Positions 35,901 to 47,600 of a stretch of DNA of 64,000 nt are shown piece after piece. The position numbers and the translations under genes are program-made. The notes beneath the pieces were generated by a model. It was not told the origin of the DNA. It ran no database searches and was given only the letters and a program-made list of their open reading frames with translations. Source of the DNA: Rhexocercosporidium sp. MPI-PUGE-AT-0058 (taxonomy: Eukaryota; Ascomycota; Leotiomycetes; Helotiales); NCBI GenBank assembly GCA_020746875.1, contig JAGTJL010000008.1, positions 930,001 through 994,000 of the forward strand. The letters run 5' to 3'. Numbering within the stretch: position 1 is the stretch's first letter; every line of letters begins with the position of its first letter.

Positions 35901-37593
35901 GCTGCCCGCAGAACTCTGTTCGATAACAATTGCGTTCGCGTGAAGAATTGGTTGGGGAGACGGGCTCGTGTAAAGGTTCAGAACACCAACAACAACCGCA
36001 CCACGGCGAATTCGAGGCGAGGCTGGAAGCCGCTTTATCTGGATTCTGGACTTTGCAGCAGAGCGGAGCTATTGCTCCGGGGCATGTTTTCTTGCTTTCG
36101 CTCATCCTGCAAGTGGACGTCATATTTGGCGCTGGCTACGCCATGTCGGCGATCATGCCCTTCTTCGGCTACAGCAGAATCCCTATTCCAATTCGAAGGC
36201 TTGGCCCATGACCCTTGGCGTTCTATATATCCTCGATTCCTGCGCTGGAATTTCTAGACCAGCATCGTCAAGCTAGTGAGGTCAACTGTCGCGTTTTAAC
36301 ACAATTAAAAATTAAGGGGTACACTCGATTTTTCGAATCTTTCTTCTCTTAACATTAATATCATCAGCGCAAGCTGCGTTCAAAATTCCGAAATTCACAT
36401 TTGGCTGGCTTAGTTTGGCCGGTTGGAGAATCTTGTATGGTGTCTTGTTTTGTTCCCAGTTCTGTCGATTTGGTGTTTACAAACCTTTTAAACAATTTGC
36501 GTGAAACACCTCTCATGATTTGTTTTCTCGCGAACGCTGAAAATCGAAAAGACAGAACTAACTTATGTTGGGTTCAACTCGTTACTTGCCTCCTGGGGGT
36601 TTCTCGTCTCCATGGATTCAACCCCATGATACGAATTATTCCACCTCGTCAAAGTAAACAGGAGGACGCTGCAGGATGGTGTATCCAAGCAGTGTAATTT
36701 TGCGCTTGCAGGAAACGCTTGAGCAGGCAGAACCCCGTTCCTTTGTCGTGTGGTCAAAACGGACCCGTCAACCCTCCGCTTAGTGTAAAACGGTCATCCC
36801 ATATCAAGAGCTAGTGATTGTTGAAATATCTACATACACTGGAGATAGAGCCGAGAAGTTGCCGCTTTCCTATATTATCGCTTCCTTCCCAAAGGGACGA
36901 GACCAGAAGAACATACCATACCTATCTACAAAACGGCCAGCTTGTTATTGTTCTTCTGGCCTTCGTTCGCTAAGCAGCCTGGCCATAACTCATTTCCGAA
37001 AACCCAAACAATCATCATCAATCGAGAACACCACTATTCACAAAACAGGTGGTCATACTGTGTAAAGTTTGAGAGTAAGCACTCTGAAGAGGAGCAAGCA
37101 ATACGCTGTTCACTTACACATTCCCATGATGTTTGCGAGGATCACAAATTTTGCGACGTGTTCAGACTCGTCTTGTGATAGTGGCATATTGTATTGGCAA
37201 AGCAAGACAGTATAAATCTTGGTTCATGTCCGGCGAATTGAACTGAGTCGCAGGCACCCTTGGACACATGTACAGGGTTTGTGATGAACTTAGACACTAA
37301 GACGCAACAAAAAAGCTAAAGCGGATGCCCAAGTCGGGACTGATAGCTTTTAGGTTTTGGATTTGATGTTCTTGTCCACGGTGCGTAGAGAGCCTTTATA
37401 CTCTCAAGACTGGCTTTCGCTGGATGCGCACCGAGGTTTGGGATGCTGTAAACACGCTATTAACAACCAATCTTCTAAGCGAATTCGGAAGCGAATTGTG
37501 GAAAAGGGGAAATGCCTTTCATCCCAACCCGCAAGCACTTGGCAAACGGCCTGAAAGCTCATTGGAGATAACATCAAGTTACCAACAAAAAGA
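35901..37593. other. Spacer between the two SAM-domain genes
   Basis: 1.7 kb. It should contain the promoter of SAM gene A (left end) and the 3' side of SAM gene B (right end). Small frames (e.g. 36401-36697, 36814-37065) show no motifs. Confidence 0.5.
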
Positions 37594-37857
37594 TCAATCA
37601 CCTTGTGCTTGCCAGTCTAGAATGCGCTGATCACGCTCAGAATTCATCCACAACGGGTCATCGTCAGGCCAATCCCTCGATCTCGCTATAGCTCTCTGCA
37701 GCCTCCGTCGATGGCCCAACTTGACGTTCAACGCCGCTAGTTGGCTTTCCGTGATCTTGGTGAGAGCTTCCCAGGTATCGAATCCTAAATCTTGAAAGTT
37801 ACGCAAATATTGTTGCAGTCCGAGCTTTGTGAGAATACTTTCGAGATCGGACGCCAT
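37594..37857 (-). CDS. SAM-domain protein B (SAM-only, 87 residues)
   Basis: Intronless 87-codon gene, almost entirely a SAM domain: DLESILTKLGLQQYLRNFQD, FDTWEALTKITESQ, then LNVKLGHRRRLQRAIARSRDW. It aligns without gaps with residues 1-72 of SAM protein A (shared WEALTKI, LGHRRRLQRAIAR and W-P-x-x-x-P-L). The two are paralogues. It ends 15 residues after the domain, so it could act only as an interaction module, for example by capping SAM oligomers; that is inference. It could instead be the surviving 5' part of a longer ancestral gene. The ATG aligns with that of protein A. Confidence 0.7.
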   Translation of the reverse strand: MASDLESILTKLGLQQYLRNFQDLGFDTWEALTKITESQLAALNVKLGHRRRLQRAIARSRDWPDDDPLWMNSERDQRILDWQAQGD

Positions 37858-39264
37858 GCCGAGGAAGTACAGTGTACCCGCCCGCTTAGGACAAACAATA
37901 TGCGCTCACGTGGTTCAGATGCTGGTTTACTGGTACTCGCCAGCGCTGGCCGCGAGGCGAGCCCCTTTTAAATACCACCCCAGCGAACACCTGAATGCCC
38001 AAACCATACTTACGTCAATGAAGATTTCCCTGCAACCCCGACATACGCATCAGACGTCATGTAGTAATGGGAGGAGGTGGCGATCTTGGCCCCCATGATA
38101 GGCACATATATAAATATTCCACCATCTTGCCTGCATTTCACTTGGCACAGGCCATCTTCATTAATTATTCCGCATTTCTAATTATGTATCATCATGTACA
38201 GCTGTCGTGTTTTTTTTCTTCAGCTGCTGCTGTAGATGACGAAATGTGTTTTGAAATCCCTTCGTATATTGGTTGGTTCAAAGCCGAAGTCTCGGCAACA
38301 CGAGGAAATGGCTGGCGGTGGCTGTGTGTAGCTGCGAAACTGCAAGTATACGTGTTTGGGGAGTTATTTTCGTCACTGGCAGCTAGAAGTTGGAATATGA
38401 GCATAAGTGCGCAACGATAATTCTTTTATGTGCCAGAGGCTAAGTATGCTCCGAAAGAAATTTGTGGCAGTCCCAAGATTCAGGGTTGCATGTAGGAGAA
38501 AAGTCGTTGAGTCAGCACCAGAATAACCATGCGGAAATGCCGGAAATGGCACACCCAGTGGCAGGCGGCAAGATATCACATCGAATCGATCCCTCGCTTC
38601 ATCTGCCCATCCATGCAATCCTGCCCATCCAAGTTCATCTGGCTAGCCATCTCAGCCTGGTTGGGCGCTGATGTTGCAACAAGCAAGAAATTTGGGGTTT
38701 TCGGAGATTCTTCCGGCGCCACTTATGTCGAGTTGTGAACAGCTTACTAGACGAGCCTACTGATAAGGAGATGGCAGAATCCGCGAATCAATACGTTAAC
38801 TTCAATGGCGGTACCCGCCGCACGTCAATTTATCAGAACTATGAGCATCGAGGCGCTAGACTTACTCATTTATATTTCTACGAATATCCGTTCCAGATCT
38901 TCATACAGACGTTCAAGGGCGCCAATAATCGAGCGTTCCTCTCCCATTTGATCCTTCTCACCCGCTACACACGACTCATGTCCAGGTTTCAGTCGGCTCC
39001 CTAAAGTCGGTCTGAGGCTCAGTCGAAGCCCCATCACCATAAGGTCATAGGACGGTCTGACATTCACATTCATCCACATTCACGTTACTTCATGAAGCAA
39101 ATCAAAGATTTGGCAAAGGGACAATAAAGATGTGAGAATTGAGGTACATTTTCGGGCCCCCGACGAGATGCAGATAATGATATTTGTGCAATGTATGAGT
39201 CGTCTCGTTTTGAAGGGATTATCGTTGCTCAATATTTCCTTTTCCCGAGCGGTGCAGCTGCATC
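37858..39264. other. Intergenic, 1.4 kb
   Basis: No supported gene. Frames at 38067-38420 and 38735-39004 lack motifs and overlap opposing frames of similar length. Confidence 0.5.
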
Positions 39265-40512
39265 TTACACATCCCTCAGCTGGAAGTGTAGGTTGATCTC
39301 TATCCTCTCGTCATTTTCCCCGGGATCATTGGCCCAAACTTCTACCTTCTCGATAGTCTTGATCCCCAATTGAGCCTTGTGGGTTTGTAAAAGCCAATAG
39401 ATGCCTTTGCCGTTTGGTGAGTTGATAAGCGCTTTCAGGCCTTTCCCACCGTCCTTCACAGCATCCGGTTCAGTCCCAGTCTCCGTGAACACAGCTCTGT
39501 TATCCCAGTCTCCAATGGTCCTTCCGTCGTCTTCAACGGCTTTTCGGGCGTAGTATTTGGTTTCCACGTTGCTGAGAGTTGCCCTGAATACATGCTTCAG
39601 ATTTCGAATATTCTGGCCAGCCTTGTCTTGCCAGACCAGAAAAGTCAGATCAGCCCACGTGCTGAGAAGCACCGCATCAAAGCGACCCGCTTTGGCCAAT
39701 TGACCGATCATGTAGGCAGGGGATGCACTATCATCTGCGATGATAGACCCACCCGCTGTATTGTATACAGACCTGTAATATCCTTCGCTAGCCTAGACGT
39801 CAGTTGCGTTAGTAAAATTTCGTCTGTAAAAACGATAAAATTGACAATGCAATAGCCTGATGACTAGAATTCGAGTTGACGCTGAAGAAAAAGTGCTCAC
39901 TTTGTAGAGCTTACTTCCCGAAGGTCCCACGTGAGAGACTTCTACATCCTGTTCCAAGGCGAGGCTGAAATCATTTTGCTCATCAATGCCCAGCGCTTCA
40001 TAAACGGTTTCAAAGGCATCTTCGAAAATAGGACTATAGTCGGGCATCGGACTCCAACCCCAATCAGTCACGCCGCTGTAACTCGTCCAGGTGCTCTGAG
40101 AATTGGTCTTTTTGCCGCCGGTTTTCTTCCCCAGGGCTGCGTTGGCATCCTCGATGGACATTGGAAGACTGCACAGCAACACTGCTCCGACTTCAATTGA
40201 TGCAGCGTAGGCTGCTTTCTTTTCATCCTCCGTAAAGTCTTTGAATCCTCGTTTCTTTTCCTCGTCTACTTCAGATGCTTGCCGTTCGAAGAGATTTGTT
40301 TTCCGCCCGAAGATAACAGGTACTTTGCTACTAAGCTCAGACACGGGAGGAAAATACTCAGGAACACTAGCCGCTGGGATGGCCAGGCCACTGGCTTGAA
40401 GCACTGAACTGTCGTAGTGGTGACGGGAGCCGAGGACTGCGAGGATGAACACGAAAATGGTAGCCATAAGACTGCTGAACGCCAAATTCCGAGCCTGCTT
40501 AGGAGTTGCCAT
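39265..40512 (-). CDS. Unrecognised protein with N-terminal membrane anchor
   Basis: Two exons (40512-39901, 39792-39265) joined at phase 0 give 379 residues. Residues 13-30 (FSSLMATIFVFILAVLG) form one hydrophobic segment after a short basic leader, so this is a signal anchor or signal peptide; the rest would face the lumen or exterior. Features include Lys/Glu-rich KKRGFKDFTEDEKKA, an aromatic GVTDWGWSPMPDYSPIF patch, and a soluble second half (MIGQLAKAGRFDAVLLSTWADL, GIYWLLQTHKAQLGIKTIEKVEVW). The spacing of strands and helices looks like a folded enzyme or effector-like domain, but I recognise no family or catalytic motif. The intron is 108 bp. No glycosylation- or GPI-type C-terminus is obvious. 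Confidence 0.65.
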
Positions 40513-41750
40513 TTTGAAGGAAGTGTATCTAGGGAGCCGTAAGTATGAAGATGGGCATAGGACGAATGAGAACTCGCTAAATACTTGGTTGTTGTACTTG
40601 ACTATGGACCTGAGAGCCTGATAGATGACTGCAACGTTGTTAGAAAGACAGTCCTCTGAATCCTGGTGAGGAGATTTTGAAGACTGATGATAGTATTGGA
40701 ATAATACTTGTACGAAGAGTCGCGTATTGACCTCGGACAAAGGCTCCACACACGACATATGCCCCTTGGGTGATCAGCTCAAATTCCCCATATGCAAGTT
40801 GAAAATTTTCAAAAGTAAATCGAATTTCGTGATTAGCCAAGTCTTGGGAGACACTGCAAGTTGGTTGGCATTATTGTCGCTGATCCACACATGCAGCAGA
40901 ACAACAGAGATTGGACTTTTACTAGTCCTTGTGACCGTCCGCTCGGTGCCCATTCTGTTGGTTGCTGAGCATAATGCCTGACCTGTGCTGATATCTCATG
41001 CGGACTGTGTTGGTTGAATCAGGCAGGCGTTGGTTTTCGAGTCCAAATGTAACTCTCCGTGTGATGAAAAGCTGCATGATTTAGTGGGCCAGCAGAAGGC
41101 AGCACTCGGAATGCAGTCTCATTTCAGCAAGACAAGGTACATACGAGACATGTTGATGGTTATGAAGAATGATCAGATCATCTCCTGCCGCACACCACGG
41201 CCGATGCAGTGTAGGAAGGAAGCCACGATTGCTTTAAGCGAACAGGTGGACCGACACAAGCTCTAGACTTCTGGCTCCCTCTCTTGTTTAATCCTGGCTC
41301 CTCACTTAGCTAGCTAGATAAAGCTTCTTTAGGTGACTGTGAAGCAGATTCGGCTGCACCAGGAGGACTTCCCCCGTGCTCAGCGCTTACAGCCCACGAG
41401 GGGTGGGCTTAAAGTTTGCCAAGGGCTTGGGAGATCTCTGCAGCTAGGTGAGGCAGGTGTCAACAAGCGCTGTCACCCCTGTGAACGTAGATCAGCCCGG
41501 AGAGCCGCTGGAAATGGTCAAGTGCGAGCCTAATCTGCCTCACCACTCGTACGGAATTACGCGTGGAACCAGGTTCTTCAGCTTTTTTGTATTATTTATC
41601 TGGCCCTAGCAGCCCAGATTATCTTGTTTGGCACAGCTATTCTGGTTTGTACGCTCATGCATCTGGCTGGGATCAACGTGACATTTTCGAATGTGCATTG
41701 AGATGATCAAGACTTCTATGTTATCATGATCTAAATGACTCGATAATAGA
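40513..41750. other. Intergenic, 1.2 kb
   Basis: Promoter side of the orphan membrane protein and 3' side of the F-box gene. Frames at 40727-40981 and 41030-41266 look accidental. Confidence 0.5.
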
Positions 41751-43191
41751 TCAATCAGTCTCAAATTCGCCTGTCGACCACCACGTCTCGCGCTTGTATG
41801 AGCCGAATTCCTTACGATCATCCGGGAATTCTGAGAGCCTCCGTCTTTCGTTTGCTTCGATAATGTCGTGACTCAGGACGCTCTCCCATCTAAACCACAT
41901 ATCGTCTTTTGAGAAATTTGCAGTGTGATATCCTCCGTCTTCGGTCAAGGTCCTTCGAAAGAGAAAGCCGAGCGAGTGCATCCTTTCGTCGTCCCACATG
42001 TAAAAACCAAATCTTCGCCAGTATCCGAGGCTGTAATAACGCAGCGGACCCCACATGCAATGAGTAGGTCTTTTTATCACGTGAACGAGGCGCTCTGCCT
42101 GGGTTGCCGTGTCCAGAGTGTGATGGTCGAGAGAAGAAGGAACTTCCTCAGTCGTTCGAGTGATGGATGATGCGGTTGAAATTTGATTCAAGGTTTGAGT
42201 AGCGGCCCTTTGATCAAAACTGTCGTTGCCATACTGCTGTCCCGTGTTTACAAGATAGTCCTTTGGAGAGAAAAAGTTAGTGCTGCAATCAGGCGAACGA
42301 ACGCATTAGAGGACAAGATTCTGGTCGATTCTGTTGGATTAAATAAAAATACCTCTTGCTACATACCACGATGGTTCCAAGCTGTTCGTTGAACCTTCCA
42401 TACGTACCGCTAAGTTCCCAGAAGGAGAAAATGTCAAGGCTACCAAGACGAGCCAAATCCTCAAGAGTCCAAGGAAGATCGCGACTACTGAGCTTCAGAT
42501 AGAAGAATAGTTGCACGCGCCAGAAATGCCGACTGGTTCGCTGCCGTTCGGTCCATGAGAAGGGACCTGAACTTTCGGGCGTGAACGGCTTCCCAACTGG
42601 TCTTCGCTGAGGAGCCCTGCCAACGTTGGGCCTTGCGATATAATGGAATTTTTGGCCAAGCTGAAGAGGCTTCGAGTTTAAGCAGCGATCGAGGCATGAT
42701 TGTAATAGCTCGTCCGTCAAATTCTGATTTTGGCATGCCGAGTCCAGGATGTTTCGTAGAATGCCGGATGGTGTATCTTGAGAGATTCCGATTGGGGGAA
42801 ACGCTTCTTTGCAACCCTCGCATACCTTGAAACTGTCGTCGAGGCTAGGATGAACTCTTCTGATACACAAGGCCAATTTTGGAGTATGGGGAAATTTCTC
42901 GCAGTAGCCATCACGCTTTAGATAAGTACTCGAAAACTCATCTAGTGACTGTGTGAGAGTTAGGTTTGATCGGATGAGAACAATCGTACGGATCAAGCTC
43001 TGGACCTGTGCCGGTAGATTGGTAGATATTATGCTTTCTACTATCTCCGGGCCGAATTCATCAAACAAAGATGATATGGTAGGTGAGGCTTTGTCGAGAT
43101 TGCGAAACGAAGGTAGGCTAGAGACTTGCTTCGCAATCTGTAAAAGCACCTCTGCAGGGAGACTTGAGAAGAGGGGGTCGGTTGGATCCAT
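41751..43191 (-). CDS. F-box-like protein
   Basis: Two exons (43191-42367, 42260-41751) joined at phase 0 give 444 residues. The N-terminus DPLFSSLPAEVLLQIAKQV followed by LPSFRNLDKASPTISSLF has the LP-x-E-[IVL]-L pattern of an F-box, the Skp1-binding element of SCF ubiquitin ligases. The remainder has no leucine-rich or WD repeats. It contains a VCEGCKEAFPP cysteine pair near residue 130, aromatic segments (HFWRVQLFFYLKLSSRDLPW, LGYWRRFGFYMWDDER) and an acidic-aromatic end. Many Pezizomycotina carry expanded, poorly conserved F-box families of this kind, so substrate and process are unknown. The intron is 106 bp (GTATGT..AAAG). Confidence 0.72.
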
Positions 43192-44680
43192 TACGGGCTG
43201 AGGATGACGATTCGGTGGTGTATCGTCGTCTTGTCCCTAAATCCTGCGAACAAGCACGAAGGGGAGGGAGGTTGCGAGGTGGCGTCGACTTGGCAATGAA
43301 GATGAACCAATGACTCGTGGCAATTTAAGATTGGAGAATGAAGTGCAAATACAAGAATAAACTGGCAGAGTTCGAGTTCCTGCAATTGCACCGTGTGTTA
43401 CAGCTCCAAGGCGTTTGTCTGTCTATCTGCGCGCCTGTCTGCTTGATGGTTCCGATATGTGTGCGAGCGAGACTCTCCTCAACCTTGCCCACTTACTTGC
43501 GCGCTTGCCTTGTGAAGAACTATGCTTGCTGACTCTGCGAGACTGCGACATGGGTTAGGCGGTCCACCACAGTGAGATGGGACGATTGTGACCTTGACCG
43601 GATTTAATTTTTCCAGCGCGCTCAATGTGGCTCAATATCCGCGATAGAGCACATCACATACGGCACAGCGCATGCACTACATGCAGTACATGCATATGCA
43701 AGTATGATATCAGTGTGATTGTACTGTGCTGCATTGCATTGTATTGTAGGTATCGTCGGTGCTCTCCTACCTCCTTCAGTCTACGTCTACTACCAAGCGC
43801 TACATAAGCGCCAAGCGCCTTACCTTAGGTGAGCGAATTCACAAACTCATTTCACCTCAATACTTCATGCAACATATCTATCCATGTCCTTGACGAGCCA
43901 CTTACACGACAGCGTGCCATACAAGTGGCCAAGCATCAACATGAGCATCGCTTCGTCTCTCGTCTTTTCCCACACACGCTATAATGCGTGCGAAAGAGCC
44001 CCCCTCTTGTCTCTCTACCGTACGTACCGACCAGCTTCACGCGGTGCACTGTACTCTTTAAACACTAGAAAAATAAAGAGTTCATAGGGTCAAGTAGCGA
44101 TCCAAAAAAAAAAAAAAAAAAAATGTATAGGATTGCGCTGTACTGATCCCCCAAGAACAAATTGCTGGCAGTACGTCTCGCACATGGAGCGGCGATTCTT
44201 CTAAGTGGATACGGTAGGGGGAGGAGCGCCACCATGTTGCATATAACTGTTGCGAATGTGCCGCACCCACCGGAAACCAACAAACGGTATCTCCTTCCTA
44301 ACTCATCCACTGTGACTGTGATGAAAGTCGTTGACAAGGAAGACTCAGAGTCACAAAGTTTCAAATTTCGACTTTTTTTTTCTTCCGTTGGAAAGCAAAT
44401 GGGCCAGTCCTCCAAAAGAGGAAGGCGCGCGGTGGCCGCATATTCCCTAGAACCATGCACTTTTCTTTGTGTCCATCTGGAGCATACATTTTAATATATA
44501 TCAATTTGGTAAGCTCAGCTACCAGCCAGTAATTAACACCAGCCTCTCGAATCGTAAGATCAAAGAGCATCTCCCAGTCCCAGAAGTTTGCCAATTCTTG
44601 ACAGCTTCTTCGGTCATTTATTCTTGGTTTATTTTGTTGTTGCACCTCAACACCTTTATTCGTCAGAGCCTCTTGTAACT
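43192..44680. other. Divergent intergenic region, 1.5 kb
   Basis: Between the F-box-like gene (-) and the SGNH-spherulin gene (+). It carries an A20 run. Nearby frames (44065-44460) are partly translations of that run. No gene seen. Confidence 0.5.
44104..44123 (+). repeat. A20 homopolymer
   Basis: Twenty consecutive A residues in non-coding sequence. It could be a slippage-prone tract or the scar of a retroposed tail; I saw no retroelement sequence directly upstream. Confidence 0.95.
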
Positions 44681-47600
44681 ATGGCTCGATGGCTTTGTTT
44701 GATGGCTATAGCCACTGTGAGATGTTCTGCGGTAATGTCTGACGGTAGGGGCTTCCTGGTATCCTCTGCCGAAAGAGAGAACGCTACTTTGATAACGAGG
44801 GACGGCAATTCTTTTAACCCCGTGGATCTTTCTTTTATCACTAAGATGGCGGCCATCGGTGATTCCTACTCAGCCGGCATTGGAGCAGGTCGGAAGCTCG
44901 GAAGCACAGTCCAATTTCTGGACCCAGATAGTGGTAAAGTCAATCCAATGAATCATCTATGTCACTGTTTCTAAAATGTTTCCGAAGACTACTCCTGCAG
45001 TCGCTACGATCACGCATATCCCTATCTCGTAAATTACGATGAGCGACTGGGAGATGCAACGAAACGCAATTTTCAATTCAAGTCATGCTCAGGTGCTGTT
45101 ATTAGCGATGTTTTGCGAAGACAGATTCCTGCAATCGATTCAAATCAACAAGTAATCTTGTTATCAGCAGGGACGTATTTTCACGTTCATTATATCAACT
45201 GATTCTAACTTCACTTTCTAGGCGGCAACGACATTGAGCTTACAAACATCTTGAATCAGTGCATTTTTCAATGGGCTGTGCTCAAACCCACCCAAGTCAC
45301 TCAGGCGAAGACCATAGTGGAGGTGGACAAAGCCTACGATTTTCTGAAGTTCTTAGATTTCAGTGTATACAGCCGCGGCTGTGAAGGCCAAATGGATGTC
45401 TCGCAAGCACTAATTGACGGACCTGCATTCAGTTCCAGTCTAGACTCGATTATCACTGCGGCGAAAGCGAAGCTAGGCCCTGGGTCCGTCTTTTTACAAA
45501 CTTCTTACGACCTCAAAACTGACTGGAAACAGCGGTAAACTTTACTACACAGGGTGAGTACAAACAAAAGCCATCGCAGCATTCAAGTCGTGCACTTCTG
45601 ACTTGCTCACAGATACGCCAAATTCTGGGCAGCCGATCTTTCATTGGCTTGTGACAACGTCTCCTGGGGCACCTGGCTACATGTAAGCAGACTATCACTT
45701 GCCCACCATGTGTCTTTGATGGGAGGATATTAATTAGGAACTAGAAAGCCGAGAATGTTTGGGAGCCATATCAGCGTCTGACATCCAGCCACCGGAAAAG
45801 AATGAATGCACTTGTTGATGCTGTCAATGACAAGCTGGCTTGTTTTCTTAAATCCCCTACTCTAGTGCACCTAGCTAACTTTCGCTCTAGTCTGATGCCG
45901 TTGCTAGGGCTGGCCCAAATGTTATCTTCGTAGACTACGATGAGTATTTGACCAAGGCGAAAGGACATTTTTGTGAAGCTGGCGTCGATGAGACACCCAC
46001 TAACGGAGAGACATGGTGCGGAAAGCTACATATCGTGTACGAATATTGTCTGATATTTCCATTCACAGGAACGATAATCTATTCTACAAAATGGATAGCG
46101 GAATCCAGGGCTCTAGTCCCTGGAAACGAGATTCAACTGGCGTTCGGACTGGAACATTCAAAGGTTCTATGGAGGTTCTGACACAATTGACTCTCATGCT
46201 TGACCCAGCGTCGAAGCTTCTAGTTGAAGGCGCTGTCAATAAAGCCAACTCTGCATCTATTATGAACGAAGGGGAGAACTTGTCTGGTGTTGGGGAACTA
46301 CTGAAGGACTACTTTCCGAACTTTCTTCCGGATGGGTGAGAGGTTTCAATCCCTAAATGATTAGACTATACTGATGCCCGTCCTCTCTTAGATATGGGCG
46401 CGTTTTCCATCCCCAAGAAATTCTCCACGAGATCATTGCCGAGGTGATTATCCAAGAAATGGGGACAACAAACTTGTTGACCAACGGATTTCCGGCAATG
46501 ATAGATGGCCTGAACAGTGAATCCTGTTCATACAATCCTTCGAATCCATCAGGAGGAGGAGGCCAGCAAATCGCGCTTGCCTCGTACACCAACCCACTTG
46601 GGGATCCAGCCGCTTGGGAGCGCCTGATCTCGTATGACTCGGGCAAACTCAGTATACTCGTGGCCAACGTCTTGAACGGGCCGGATTACGTTGTTGACGC
46701 GTCGTGGAGTTCAGTGATTCAGAAAGCTACGAACTCAGGCAAAACAATCATTGGTTATGTTCGGACAGGCTACCTCGGAGTGAGCACGCATAAGTATAAG
46801 ACTCGACTTGGTTCAGGCGATCTTGCGGACTGGGCTTCGCAAATTGAGCAAGATGTTGACAAGTGGTACGAACTGTATCCTGGTGGTATCGGCGGTATCT
46901 TCTTCGACGAAGGATGGCCAGAATGTGGCCCTGATAACATTTACTCTGATTTTTACGCCCACATCAATGCTTACACTAAGCGCCAACATCCTGGTGCATA
47001 TACAGTGCTGAATCCTGGCTCTCCAATGGCTCAATGTTTCGAGAATACTATGGACACTTTATTGACGTTCGAAAACAGTTACGATGCCTATAAGACGATC
47101 TTCACTGAGAACGACTGGACACCAAAAGACGACCGGAAAATATGGCACATCGTGTACGATGTCCCACAGGATAAGATCAAAGAGGTTGCCGCCCTTGCCC
47201 TTTCGCGCCATGCGGGGTATCTAGAAATGACCGACGACGTCAATCCGCCAAATCCATACGATAACGTTCCAAACGACGCGTATATGCAAACGGCAATGAA
47301 CATTGTTGCAGGCGGGAAAGTCCGTAAGGATGCAGCAGTGGCACTCAAGGGCTCATACGTGGCCGGACCTCCTGACGCAAATGTTATTGCTTCAGATTAT
47401 ACTTCTGTAACTATCACTTGGTCACCAGTACGTACTGGGGGAGTCCATTCCCTCTATTTTCTCACTGTCTCAGATATCATTTCCCTAAAACATGCCTTAT
47501 CCTTTTCCCAGTAATACTCAGTATACTTTTGATTTCCCATCTACTGACTTCCCTGTTACGTATTGGTACGCGATTGGACAATCCATGTTTTCCTCTTTTC

